From NCBI GenBank assembly GCA_024233005.1, contig JACKQE010000007.1, forward strand, positions 62,001 to 126,000: DNA of 64,000 nt, given 5' to 3'. The notes beneath the pieces were generated by a model that saw only the letters and a list, made by a program, of their open reading frames with translations, did no database searches and was not told the origin of the DNA. The stretch is from Akkermansiaceae bacterium (GTDB lineage Bacteria > Verrucomicrobiota > Verrucomicrobiia > Verrucomicrobiales > DEV007). Below are positions 9,318 through 17,657 of the stretch, piece by piece. Every line of letters begins with the position of its first letter. Position 1 is the stretch's first letter. A program made the translations under genes and the position numbers.

Positions 9318-10691
9318 GTGCGCCGATCCACCCTTTGCCTGATCCTGGCAGTTGCCGGCCGGTCTGCGGCTGCGGAGCCAGTCGTCACTTACAACGACCA
9401 GATCCGGCCTCTTTTCCGTGAGCATTGCCTGAAATGCCACGGGGAGGACGAGCAGAAAGCCGATCTCAATCTCTCGACCTTTGCCGGAGTGATGAAGGGC
9501 GGAAGCGGCGGGGTCGCCGTCGTGGCCGGCAGGGCCAGTGCGGGCCTGCTTTTCGAAGCAATTACCGCGGAGGAGGACGGCGAGCGCATGCCTCCGAAGA
9601 AGCCCCCGCTACCCAAAGAGCAAATCGAACTGGTGCGGGCTTGGATCCAGGGAGGCTTGAGGGAATCCAGCGGTTCCGAATCGATGGTCGCGGCACGGGA
9701 TATCGGCTTCAAGCCAGCGGTCCAGGATTGGGCCGACGGCCCCCCGCCGATGCCTCGAGATCTGCCCAAGGTCACCGTGCCCTCATCCCGGCGGCCGTTG
9801 CCGGTGATCGCCCTCGCGGCAAGTCCGCGGGCGCCCTTGCTGGCGGTGGCCGGGCAGGAGCAGGTGCGGCTGGTGGACTCCGCCAGCCGGGATACGGTCG
9901 GCATCCTGCCGTTTCCGGAAGGCCAGCCCAATGTGATCCGCTTCAGCCGGGACGGCCATGTCCTCATGGTCGCCGGCGGCAAGCCCGTGCAGTCCGGCAG
10001 TGTTGTGCTGTATGATGTCACCAGTGGCAAGCGCCTCGCTCAGATCGGAGATGAGACGGATGCGGTTTTGGCGGCCGATCTCAGTCCTGATCAAAAACTC
10101 GTGGCCTTGGGGGGCTCCGGGAAGACCGTCAAGGTGTTCGACACCGCCACAGGGCGCCAGATTTACAAACTCACGAAGCACACCGACTGGGTCACCGCAG
10201 TGGCGTTCAGTCCCGACGGGGAGAAGCTGGCCACCTCCGACCGTGCGGGAGGTCTCCACTTGTGGGATGCCCGCGGGGGAGGAATCCTCCTGACGCTGGC
10301 CGAGCACAAGGCCTCGGTCCGGGCGCTCTCCTGGAGAAGTGACAGCCGCATGCTGGCAAGCGGGGGCGAGGATGGCCTGATCGTGTGGTGGGACGCCAAG
10401 GATGGCTGGCCCGCCGTCACGATGCCGAATGCCCACCCGCCGGACCGGCCTCCCGGACAGTATGGGAAGCTTGCCAATGGCGTGCTGGCCCTCACCTTCG
10501 GACCCAAAGGCGAATTGCTGAGTGCTGGGAGGGATGGTCGTTTCACCCTCTGGTCCGATGCGGGGCGCAAACTTTCCACCCACCAAAGCGAAGGAGGATT
10601 GCCTCTTCAGGTCGCGGTCAGCCTTGACGGAAAAACCCTCGTCTCGGGGGATGAAGCTGGTCGCTTGCAATTCGAATCGGCGGTTCCTTGA
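9318..10691 (+). CDS. Exported PSCyt1 cytochrome c fused to WD40 propeller
   Basis: Predicted start is GTG 9318, directly followed by a signal peptide (RRSTLCLILAVAGRSAAAEP). The protein is 457 residues. Residues about 22-110 form a planctomycete-type cytochrome c domain with heme motif C37-L-K-C40-H41 and the typical MPPKKPPLP segment near 85-95. Residues 150-457 contain WD40-like repeats such as WVTAVAFSPDGEKLATSDRA and VRALSWRSDSRMLASGGEDG, forming a beta propeller. It follows the DUF1549/DUF1553 gene by 5 nt and closes cassette A. An electron-transfer module linked to a protein-interaction propeller is a reasonable reading; the partner is unknown. Confidence 0.82.
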   Translation: MRRSTLCLILAVAGRSAAAEPVVTYNDQIRPLFREHCLKCHGEDEQKADLNLSTFAGVMKGGSGGVAVVAGRASAGLLFEAITAEEDGERMPPKKPPLPKEQIELVRAWIQGGLRESSGSESMVAARDIGFKPAVQDWADGPPPMPRDLPKVTVPSSRRPLPVIALAASPRAPLLAVAGQEQVRLVDSASRDTVGILPFPEGQPNVIRFSRDGHVLMVAGGKPVQSGSVVLYDVTSGKRLAQIGDETDAVLAADLSPDQKLVALGGSGKTVKVFDTATGRQIYKLTKHTDWVTAVAFSPDGEKLATSDRAGGLHLWDARGGGILLTLAEHKASVRALSWRSDSRMLASGGEDGLIVWWDAKDGWPAVTMPNAHPPDRPPGQYGKLANGVLALTFGPKGELLSAGRDGRFTLWSDAGRKLSTHQSEGGLPLQVAVSLDGKTLVSGDEAGRLQFESAVP

Positions 10692-10821
10692 GTGCGCGGG
10701 CACAGAAAAGCAGGGGGAATTCGAGCAATTTTCGGTTGCAAAGCAGTCTTCTTGTGATTTGCTGCACCCCTCCATACCACAAGGATATTCAACGGCGGCA
10801 AGGCGCCGCAAAGAACAGACC

Positions 10822-11079
10822 ATGAGCGAAGCAACTACAGCGCTGGATAATCTCCAGCTTCACGAGAAAGACACTGGCAGCGCCGACGTGCAGGTAGCCC
10901 GTCTTTCATACCGCATTTTGCATCTGACCGAGCATCTCGGCATGCACAAGAAAGATCATTCGACCCGTCGCGGCCTCCTCAAGTTGGTGGCCCGTCGCCG
11001 CAAGCTGCTCGATTACCTCGCGCGGACGGAGAATGATCGTTATCAGAAAGTGATCAAGGCATTGGGATTGCGTCGGTAA
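10822..11079 (+). CDS. rpsO: 30S ribosomal protein S15
   Basis: Encodes 85 residues that match S15 throughout, including DTGSADVQVARLSYRILHLT, the H-x-K-D-H-S-T-R-R-G-L segment and the basic LVARRRKLLDYL helix. S15 binds 16S rRNA early in assembly of the 30S platform. The usual length is 88-89 residues. ATG 10822 is chosen because the family's N-terminus fits; the frame is open further upstream but reads through the shadow of the previous gene. It is followed by pnp, the classical rpsO-pnp order. Confidence 0.97.
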   Translation: MSEATTALDNLQLHEKDTGSADVQVARLSYRILHLTEHLGMHKKDHSTRRGLLKLVARRRKLLDYLARTENDRYQKVIKALGLRR

Positions 11080-11387
11080 TATTCCGGCGCTTTTTCTCTA
11101 CCACCGCCCGCACCAAGGATCGGTTGCGGCGCCAATGCCGGGCCTCCTTGGAATCGGACGGTCTCCCCCCACACTTACAGCGGGGGAGGGGAGCGTGAGT
11201 CTTGGTTCTATTTTACCCTGCCCACGGCATCCCACCCACAGCAGTCCGGCCACACACCAGGCCACTGCAACCAGGGAGTCTGCCTCCACTCCGGCGGCGG
11301 AAGCTCCCAAACCACACGAGGGGTCGGCAAGGGTCCGGTCCCCGGAAGACATGGCGGGACAGGTAAACCAATAAGAAGAAAAACACT
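11080..11387 (+). promoter_or_regulatory. rpsO-pnp intergenic region with GC-rich hairpin
   Basis: No gene is visible in these 308 bases. The clearest element is a perfect 7-bp inverted repeat, CTCCCCC at 11163-11169 and GGGGGAG at 11182-11188, with a 12-nt loop and no following T-run. It is therefore an RNA hairpin rather than an intrinsic terminator. In enterobacteria the pnp leader carries a hairpin cut by RNase III and used for PNPase autoregulation; a similar role here is only inference. Confidence 0.35.
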
Positions 11388-13562
11388 ATGAGCAAGGAAA
11401 CAGTCAAGGCCCAGGTCGGGTCCAAAGAAATCATCATCGAATCCAACAAGTTGGCCAAGTTGGCCGACGGTGCGGTCACGGTGCAGTGCGACGAGACCAT
11501 TATTCTCGTCACGGCGGTCTCCGCCACCAAAATCAAAGACGGGCAGGACTGGTTCCCCCTGTCTGTCGAATACCGGGAAAAAGCGTCCGCGGCCGGACGT
11601 TTCCCAGGCGGCTATTTCAAGCGTGAAGGCAGGCCCAGTGAAAAGGAGATCCTCACCTGTCGGATGACGGACCGTCCCCTCCGTCCGCTCTTCCCCAAAG
11701 GTTATTTTTACGACACCCAGGTCGTCGGCATCCTCCTCAGTGCGGATGGCGAGAATGACTCCGATATTCTCTCCATCAACGGCGCTTCCGCGGCCCTGAT
11801 GGTGTCCGACATTCCCTTCGCTGGTCCGATCGCCGCCGTCCGGGTGGGCTGTCTTGACGGCGAGTTCATCGCCAATCCCACCCACACGGAGCGGTCCCTT
11901 TCCACGCTGGACCTCGTCTATTGTGGTCTGCGGGACAAAGTCATCATGATCGAAGGCGCCGCCCATGAACTCTCCGAAGAGGAGTTCAAGAAAGCCCTCG
12001 AGTTCGCCCAGAACGCCATCCAGCCCCTTCTCGACGCCCAGGAAGAACTGGCGCGCCGGGTTGGCAAGCCGAAACGTGTTGTCGACCTCATGCTGCCCCG
12101 GGAAGAGCTGCTCGAAGTGGCCTACCAGGTCGCCGGTGACCGGATTGAAGACGCTCTTTACCGTCCCAGCAAGGTCGAGCGTGGCAAGGCGGTCGGAGCC
12201 CTGCGCGATGAAGTCTCCGCGAAGATCACCGAACAGTATCCCAACGCCTCGAAGTTCGAAATCGACCAAGCGTTCGATTACGTGCAGAAAAAGGCCTTCC
12301 GCGTCAGCATTCTCGACAAGCGCCAGCGTTGCGACGGTCGGGACAAGGACACCATCCGTCCCCTCCAGGGCGAAGTCGGTCTTCTGCCCCGTGTTCACGG
12401 CTCCGCGCTTTTCGCCCGCGGCGAAACTCAGGCCGTGGCCATCACCACGCTGGCTCCGATGGACGAGGTGCAGTATTTCGACAACTACACCGGTGGGGAA
12501 GAGAGCAAACGTTTCATCCTCCACTACAACTTCCCTCCCTTCAGTGTCGGCGAAACCGGCCGGATGGGTGGTCTGAACCGGCGTGAAATCGGGCACGGCG
12601 CTCTCGCCGAGCGCTCCATCGAAGCCGTGGTGCCTTCCGCCAAGGAGTTCCCATACGCCATCCGGATCTCCAGCGAGGTCATGGAGTCGAATGGTTCCAC
12701 TTCGATGGCCTCGGTCTGCAGCGGCAGCATGTCGCTCTTCAATGCCGGGGTGCCGTTGAAGCGCCCCGTCGCCGGCATCTCAGTCGGTCTTGTGACTGAG
12801 TTCGACGAGAATGACGTGATGAAGCGTTACGACACGCTGATCGACATCATCGGCAGCGAGGATCACTTCGGCGACATGGACTTCAAACTCTGCGGAACCA
12901 CCGAAGGTGTCACCGGCTACCAGCTCGACCTCAAGCTTCCGGGCATTCCCTTGTCCATCCTGTTCGAGGCCATCGACATCGCCAAAGGCGGTCGCGGCAC
13001 CGTGCTCGACGTCATGAACGCCACCATTGCCAGCGCTGGAAAACTCAGCGAATTCGCCCCCCGGATTGAGAGTGTCAAGATCGACCCAAGCAAAATCGGG
13101 GAGCTCATCGGGCCTGGTGGAAAGAACATCAAGGGCATTCAGGCCGAGTCCGGCGCCGAGATCAACATCGAGGACGATGGCACCGTGCACATTTACGCCT
13201 CGAAGCAGGCGGCATTGGAACGCGCCGTCGAGTTGGTCAAGCGCGTCACCTCCGAGATCGAGGTGGGCAAGCTCTATTACGGCAAGGTTGTCTCCACAAC
13301 GAACTTCGGTGCCTTCGTCGAAGTCCTCCCGGGCAAGGACGGTCTGATCCACATTTCCGAACTCGCCGACTTCCGCGTCAACCGCGTGGAAGACGTCGTG
13401 AAGGTCGGGGACATGGTCTGGGCCAAGTGCATCGGGGTGGATGAAAAAGGCAAGGTCAAGATGAGCCGCAAGATTGCCATGGCCGAACGCCAGATCCAAG
13501 CCGAAGCCGAACTCGCCTCCAGCGGAGGAGATGAGGCCAAAGCAGAAGCGGAAGCCGAATAA
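11388..13562 (+). CDS. pnp: Polyribonucleotide nucleotidyltransferase (PNPase)
   Basis: A 724-residue phosphorolytic 3'-5' exoribonuclease, full length for the family. Two RNase PH domains are present: the first about residues 10-145 and the second about 320-540, with a helical linker between. The KH domain lies near residues 560-615 (IGELIGPGGKNIKGIQ, carrying the GxxG loop). An S1 domain lies near 622-700 (GKVVSTTNFGAFVEVLPGKD), and an Ala/Glu-rich tail closes the protein. The phosphate-binding region NGSTSMASVCSGSMSLF is intact. It degrades mRNA in the cytoplasm, probably as part of a degradosome. The start at 11388 follows an AAGAAGAAAAA tract. A strong intrinsic terminator follows. Confidence 0.98.
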   Translation: MSKETVKAQVGSKEIIIESNKLAKLADGAVTVQCDETIILVTAVSATKIKDGQDWFPLSVEYREKASAAGRFPGGYFKREGRPSEKEILTCRMTDRPLRPLFPKGYFYDTQVVGILLSADGENDSDILSINGASAALMVSDIPFAGPIAAVRVGCLDGEFIANPTHTERSLSTLDLVYCGLRDKVIMIEGAAHELSEEEFKKALEFAQNAIQPLLDAQEELARRVGKPKRVVDLMLPREELLEVAYQVAGDRIEDALYRPSKVERGKAVGALRDEVSAKITEQYPNASKFEIDQAFDYVQKKAFRVSILDKRQRCDGRDKDTIRPLQGEVGLLPRVHGSALFARGETQAVAITTLAPMDEVQYFDNYTGGEESKRFILHYNFPPFSVGETGRMGGLNRREIGHGALAERSIEAVVPSAKEFPYAIRISSEVMESNGSTSMASVCSGSMSLFNAGVPLKRPVAGISVGLVTEFDENDVMKRYDTLIDIIGSEDHFGDMDFKLCGTTEGVTGYQLDLKLPGIPLSILFEAIDIAKGGRGTVLDVMNATIASAGKLSEFAPRIESVKIDPSKIGELIGPGGKNIKGIQAESGAEINIEDDGTVHIYASKQAALERAVELVKRVTSEIEVGKLYYGKVVSTTNFGAFVEVLPGKDGLIHISELADFRVNRVEDVVKVGDMVWAKCIGVDEKGKVKMSRKIAMAERQIQAEAELASSGGDEAKAEAEAE

Positions 13563-13588
13563 GGTTCCTCTTCAAGCAAGGATTTCAG

Positions 13589-13632
13589 CGCCAGTCTTCC
13601 CCAATCGTTGGGGGAGGCTGGCGTTTTTTTTT
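13589..13632 (+). terminator. Intrinsic terminator of pnp
   Basis: A strong stem begins CGCCAGTC at 13589 and is closed by the complementary segment ending GGCTGGCG at 13623. The loop is AATCGTT-like, and a run of nine T follows at 13624-13632. It lies 26 nt after the pnp stop and is a textbook Rho-independent terminator. Confidence 0.92.
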
Positions 13633-13857
13633 GAGGCCGTCAGAAAGCATCGAATGAACCAGTCCACCCGGTGACGGTGAGTTGCCGCACGTGGTTTTCT
13701 CAAAGACGGTGCGGATTCCACATCGCACTTGGTGGATTACCCCAGCGGAGCGCTTCCCGGATCCGTCTGATCACCCTTGGGAGAGCAGGTCGCTCAGGAT
13801 CTAGCGCAGCTCCGGAACAGCGGGGATAGGCTCCTGTTGGGACGGTCGATCTGGTAC

Positions 13858-13894
13858 AAAAAAAATCCGCCGGGGGCTTCCCGCCCGGCGGATT
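13858..13894 (-). terminator. Intrinsic terminator of the MarR-family gene
   Basis: Read on the minus strand, an ATCCGCCGGG/CCCGGCGGAT stem (plus-strand 13866-13894) with a short loop is followed by a run of T (plus-strand A-run 13858-13866). It lies about 65 nt past the stop of the MarR gene and faces the pnp terminator. Confidence 0.9.
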
Positions 13895-13958
13895 GGCAAA
13901 CCAAACCGAAGTAACCGTTTAAATAAAGTGGTTTGTTTGTTTCGTGAAGCGAAAGGAC

Positions 13959-14414
13959 TCAGCTCGCGCGGAGAAAGCCGCTGAGATCGCCGTAGACAGG
14001 AGCGATCTTGTCATCGCCTTTGGCCTGGGCTTCCATGACCCCGGCAATGTTGTTGGCGATGGCATTGCGCAGCTCGTTGACGATCTCGACCCCCTTCTGG
14101 GTGATTTGCACCATCACCTTGCGGCGGTCTTCCGCGGCATGCAGACGTTCCACATAACCGAGCTTTTCCAGACGGTCCACCAAGCCGGTGGCGGCAGCGG
14201 TGGAATGCCCCATCTTTTTGGAGATATCGGTCATGGTCAGAAAATCTTCGTTGGCCAGATAGCCAAGGAGGAAAAATTGAGCGTAGGAGATGTTCCCCCG
14301 GTTTAGTTCCTTGGACAGGTCGAGCAGGAATGAACGCTGCGCAAACATGAGGAAGTCGGCAAGGCGGTCCGCGTTCGCGTCGGCCTGAGTGTTTCTATCG
14401 TTGACCAGTTGCAT
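13959..14414 (-). CDS. MarR-family transcriptional regulator
   Basis: A 151-residue winged helix-turn-helix protein. The DNA-binding core lies at about residues 45-115: MTDISKKMGHSTAAATGLVD is the helix-turn-helix with its recognition helix, and AAEDRRKVMVQITQKG is the wing with the DxR signature. N- and C-terminal helices would form the dimer interface. MarR proteins usually repress by binding palindromes near their own and divergent promoters, and release on ligand binding. It is divergent from the Gfo/Idh/MocA gene, and the AT-rich gap between them holds several inverted and direct repeats. The ligand cannot be inferred. A terminator follows the gene. Confidence 0.9.
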   Translation of the reverse strand: MQLVNDRNTQADANADRLADFLMFAQRSFLLDLSKELNRGNISYAQFFLLGYLANEDFLTMTDISKKMGHSTAAATGLVDRLEKLGYVERLHAAEDRRKVMVQITQKGVEIVNELRNAIANNIAGVMEAQAKGDDKIAPVYGDLSGFLRAS

Positions 14415-14721
14415 GGCTGTATCCTTCTAACGGTTTTTCGGTGGTTATTGCTATTATGGTAATTTACTACCAAATCCGCCCTTCTTGCAAGCCAATATTT
14501 AAATTTATCATAAATATTGCCATAATACGACAGTGGAGTGCCGCTTTATTTTGATATTTGTGCCATATTTGGTCAGAATTCGCAAATCTTTATTTTAAGC
14601 CTGAGAAGATTTTCGCAAATGCGAGTCTGTTCTGGACTCTTGATGATGGATAGGTGGGGGCATCATTGCGGTGTTTTTTTGGCTTCGTGTTCCTCGGAGG
14701 ATTTTTTAGAATGCCATCCAC
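14415..14721. promoter_or_regulatory. AT-rich divergent regulatory region between MarR and Gfo/Idh genes
   Basis: This 307-base gap is markedly richer in A+T than its surroundings. It contains TGGTA-N6-TACCA at 14457-14472. TATTATGGTAA (14452-14462) is matched in reverse by TTGCCATAATA (14518-14528), and a related TGCCATATT lies at 14561-14569. TTCGCAAAT occurs twice (14579-14587 and 14612-14620), the second copy lying within the palindrome TCGCA-AA-TGCGA (14613-14624). These are candidate operators for the MarR protein and perhaps another factor. I did not find a confident sigma-70 promoter. Confidence 0.5.
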
Positions 14722-14725
14722 ATGA
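14711..14725 (+). CDS. Possible four-codon leader cistron before the Gfo/Idh gene
   Basis: GGAGG at 14696-14700 stands 10 nt before an ATG that encodes Met-Pro-Ser-Thr-stop. Its TGA overlaps the ATG of the Gfo/Idh gene as ATGA. The larger gene has no Shine-Dalgarno at a normal distance, so ribosomes may load on the minicistron and re-initiate. This could equally be chance. Confidence 0.25.
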   Translation: MPST

Positions 14726-16107
14726 AATCCCCACGTCATTCCTCCCATGTTCCCGTGATTTCCGGACCTGCTCCGTCCCGGCGGCGCTTTTTGGCCGGAT
14801 CGGCGGCCACCGTTGCCGGTTTTGCCGGATTCCCGGCCATCCTCCGGAGCCAATCTCCCAACAGCAAGTTGAATGTCGCCTTGGTCGGGGTGGGAGGGCG
14901 GGGGCGTTCCCACGTCGATTCTGTCGGGAAATCGGAGACCATTGTCGGACTCTGTGACGTCAATGCGACCAATCTGGAGAGCGCCAAGAAGACCGCTCCT
15001 GGCGCCAAGACGTTCCGTGATTTCCGTGAAATGTTTGCCTCTCTGAAAGATTACGATGCCGTCGTGGTGGCAACCACCGAGCACACCCACGCTTTTGCGA
15101 CCCTGCCGGCCCTGCGGGCTGGGAAGCACGTCTACTCGGAAAAGCCCCTGACCCGGGACGTCTATGAATGCCGGCGGATCATTGAAACGGCCCGCCAAGC
15201 CAAGGTGGTGACCCAGATGGGGACCCAGATTCATTCCGGGGAAAATTACCGGCGGGTCGTCGAGCTGATCCAGGGTGGGGCCATTGGCGCGGTGCGCGAA
15301 GCTCATGTCTGGGTTTCGCGCGCCTGGGGATGGCATGCCAGCGAGGAGGAATCCAAGCAGCACAAGGATATTGTCTTCGTTCAAAACCGGCCCACTGAAA
15401 CCATGCCGGTTCCCGCCAATCTTGACTGGGATCTCTGGATCGGTCCAGCTCCGTTTCGTCCCTACCACGAGGTTTATTTTCCTGGTCCGAAGTGGTACCG
15501 TTGGTGGGATTTCGGCAATGGGACCATGTCAGATCTAGGCAGCCACTGGAATGATCTTCCATTTTGGGCTCTCAATCTCGACGCGCCGCTCACCATTGAG
15601 GCCAGCGGGCCGCCGCCGCATCCCGAGATCGCCCCGGCGTCAATGACCGCGAAATACACTTACGGAGCGAGGGGCGGTATGCCGCCGGTAACCCTGACCT
15701 GGCATCAGGGAACCAAGCGTCCGGAGATCTGGGAAAAAGGCGGGATTCCGCAGTGGCCCAACGGAGTTCTCTTTATCGGTGACGAAGGAATGCTGCTCGC
15801 TGATTATGGCAAGCTCATGCTGCTTCCGGAGAAGAAGTTCGCCACTTATGATCGTCCGCGCCCCAGCATTCCTCCGTCGCCCGGGCAAATGGAGGAATTT
15901 CTCCTCGCCATCAAGCAGGGCGGACAGCCGCTGTGCCATTTCGATTATTCGGGGCCGCTGACGGAGGCCAATCACCTCGGCAATGTCGCCTACCGTGCGG
16001 GGAAAAAACTCGAATGGGACTCCAAGAATCTCAAATTCCCCAATGCGCCGGACGCCGAGAAGTATCTCCGGCGGGAATACCGCGATGGGTGGAGTCTGGA
16101 TGCTTGA
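14722..16107 (+). CDS. Tat-exported Gfo/Idh/MocA family oxidoreductase
   Basis: A 461-residue NAD(P)-dependent oxidoreductase. Residues 20-45 form a twin-arginine signal (SRRRFLAGSAATVAGFAG), so it is exported folded, probably with its cofactor bound. The Rossmann domain follows (KLNVALVGVGGRGRSHVDSV). The EKPLTRDVYECRRII segment carries the family's EKP motif, whose lysine is conserved at the active site. The C-terminal alpha/beta domain includes GSHWNDLPFWALNLD. Secreted members of this family are numerous in Verrucomicrobia and Planctomycetes and usually act on sugars or sugar derivatives; the substrate is unknown. The gene is divergent from a MarR regulator and may be under its control. 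Confidence 0.88.
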   Translation: MKSPRHSSHVPVISGPAPSRRRFLAGSAATVAGFAGFPAILRSQSPNSKLNVALVGVGGRGRSHVDSVGKSETIVGLCDVNATNLESAKKTAPGAKTFRDFREMFASLKDYDAVVVATTEHTHAFATLPALRAGKHVYSEKPLTRDVYECRRIIETARQAKVVTQMGTQIHSGENYRRVVELIQGGAIGAVREAHVWVSRAWGWHASEEESKQHKDIVFVQNRPTETMPVPANLDWDLWIGPAPFRPYHEVYFPGPKWYRWWDFGNGTMSDLGSHWNDLPFWALNLDAPLTIEASGPPPHPEIAPASMTAKYTYGARGGMPPVTLTWHQGTKRPEIWEKGGIPQWPNGVLFIGDEGMLLADYGKLMLLPEKKFATYDRPRPSIPPSPGQMEEFLLAIKQGGQPLCHFDYSGPLTEANHLGNVAYRAGKKLEWDSKNLKFPNAPDAEKYLRREYRDGWSLDA

Positions 16108-16242
16108 TTCAGGTATCGGATCGGAATCCGAAGCACGAAAGAGGAAGTCCCAAGGTCGTCCGTCCTTTTAGAAGAACAGGAAGGGCTGGTTGGGGGGGAG
16201 TTCTTGATTGAAACCTGAGCGAAGGGCGTTGACACTGCCCCC

Positions 16243-17178
16243 TTGAACACGCCCACCCTCAGAGACCTCGGTGAAGATGCCTTGGTGGCGCGATTGATAC
16301 AGGATCTTCCTTTGAGTGGTGACGTCATCGCCGGTGCGGGGGATGATTGTGCTGTCTTGGAATCGCCAGATCCGGACCGCTACGAATTGCTCAAAACGGA
16401 CTGTGTGGTTGAGGGGGTTCACTTCTTTCCCGGAACTCCGGGAGAAAGCGTGGGGTGGAAGGCGCTCTGCCGGGCCGTCAGCGACATTGCGGCAATGGGT
16501 GGGGTTCCGCGGGCTGCGCTGGTCACCCTCGTCGCGCCGCCGGATCGACCGGTGACGGAGATTGAGGCTTGGTTCCGGGGACTGGCCAAAGCCGCGCGAG
16601 AATACGGCGTCAGTGTGGTGGGCGGGGAAACCTCCGCTCCGGCGCCCGGCTCCGATTCAGCCATGCTCTCGATCACCCTGACCGGTTGGGTCGAAAAGGA
16701 TCGTTGTGTTTTTCGTCATGGGGCCCGACCCGGGGATGAAATCTTTGTCACCGGCGTACTTGGAGGAACGCTGTCCGGGCATCATCTGCACTTTCGACCC
16801 CGTCTTGAGGAGGCCCGCTGGCTGGTTCACGAGCACCGTCCCGTGGCGATGATGGATTTGAGCGATGGTCTGGCGCGGGATTTGAGGCGGCTGGCCCTAG
16901 CGGGCGGCGTCGGTTTCCGCATTGAGACCGGATCTTTGCCCTGTCGTGACGGTAGCAGTGTGGCCGAGGCCTTGGGGGATGGGGAGGATTACGAATTGCT
17001 CTTTTGTCTGCCAGCTGAGGAAGGGGATGTTCTATTGGCAGCCTGGTCCGAGAAATTTCCCGGAGTCAGTTTGTCCAGGATTGGACGGGTCACCACTGCC
17101 GACGAGGGGTTCCATTTCTTGGATGTGGAGGGGGAATGCGCTCGCATTCCAGAAGGATGGGGGCATTTTTCCCACTGA
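16243..17178 (+). CDS. thiL: Thiamine-monophosphate kinase
   Basis: Phosphorylates thiamine monophosphate to the active cofactor thiamine diphosphate. The 311-residue protein shows the ThiL/PurM-type motifs in order: GAGDDCAVL near residue 30, LLKTDCVVEGVHFFP near 50-65, the DIAAMGGVPRAALVTL helix, MMDLSDGLARDLRRLA near 205, and GDGEDYELLFCLP near 245. The start is a TTG at 16243, giving NTPTLRDLGEDAL; no earlier ATG fits. The tsaE start lies 11 nt downstream. It is first of a tight thiL-tsaE-tsaB run. Confidence 0.95.
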   Translation: MNTPTLRDLGEDALVARLIQDLPLSGDVIAGAGDDCAVLESPDPDRYELLKTDCVVEGVHFFPGTPGESVGWKALCRAVSDIAAMGGVPRAALVTLVAPPDRPVTEIEAWFRGLAKAAREYGVSVVGGETSAPAPGSDSAMLSITLTGWVEKDRCVFRHGARPGDEIFVTGVLGGTLSGHHLHFRPRLEEARWLVHEHRPVAMMDLSDGLARDLRRLALAGGVGFRIETGSLPCRDGSSVAEALGDGEDYELLFCLPAEEGDVLLAAWSEKFPGVSLSRIGRVTTADEGFHFLDVEGECARIPEGWGHFSH

Positions 17179-17189
17179 TTTCTCCTTCC

Positions 17190-17657
17190 ATGATGCCTCA
17201 GACGATTCTCCTGCCGGATGAAGCCGCCATGCTTTCTTATGGTGCTCGGATCGCTTCCGGCCTGAAGGCCGGAGATGTCCTGGCCTTGAATGGAGCATTG
17301 GGGGCGGGGAAAACCCACTTTGTAAAGGGGCTGGTGGCGGGATTGGGTTCCCTGGAGACGGTGACGAGTCCCACCTTCACACTGACACATTTGTATCGAG
17401 AGGGGAGATTTCCCGTTTACCATTTTGATTTTTATCGATTGGAAGAAATCGGAGAGTTGGAGGGAATCGGATGGGAAGAATATGTGGATTCCGGGGATGG
17501 AGTAGTGGTCGTGGAGTGGGCTGGCAAGTTTGCCGAAGCGTTCCCGCTGGGGACGGCGTGGTGGTATTTCAGCCTTTCTGATTCCGGTGGGCGCGTAGTG
17601 TCCGGACCGCATGCGCTGCCCCTGCCGGAGTGTGATCGAAAGGAGGCAGGGCAATGA
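17190..17657 (+). CDS. tsaE: tRNA threonylcarbamoyladenosine biosynthesis ATPase TsaE
   Basis: A 155-residue P-loop ATPase needed with TsaB, TsaC and TsaD to make the t6A modification at tRNA position 37. The Walker A motif GALGAGKTHFVKGL is near residue 35, the TSPTFTL stretch near 60, and the FDFYRLEE region with the Walker B-like VVVVEWAGKF further on. Two adjacent ATGs at 17190 and 17193 are both possible starts. The stop overlaps the tsaB start by 4 nt (ATGA), which indicates translational coupling. Confidence 0.95.
   Translation: MMPQTILLPDEAAMLSYGARIASGLKAGDVLALNGALGAGKTHFVKGLVAGLGSLETVTSPTFTLTHLYREGRFPVYHFDFYRLEEIGELEGIGWEEYVDSGDGVVVVEWAGKFAEAFPLGTAWWYFSLSDSGGRVVSGPHALPLPECDRKEAGQ

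Larger units (their letters stand above)
13563..13958. other. Gene-free stretch between pnp and the MarR gene
   Basis: These 396 bases lie between convergent genes and contain two intrinsic terminators, one for each strand, listed separately. I see no convincing reading frame, RNA gene or repeat in the 13633-13857 interval between the two terminators. Confidence 0.6.

Noticed and set aside
10692..10821. Possible S15-binding leader structure before rpsO
   Set aside because: Only short complementary pieces (GCAAA/TTTGC, GCAG/CTGC) are seen, and they compete with each other; no pseudoknot can be supported by eye.
11208..12596. 462-codon open frame antisense to pnp
   Set aside because: It lies wholly opposite a perfectly conserved PNPase gene, has no recognisable domain and is explained by high third-position GC.
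16112..16132. TCGGAT-CGGA-ATCCGA inverted repeat after the Gfo/Idh gene
   Set aside because: A 6-bp stem without T-run; too weak to call a terminator or operator.
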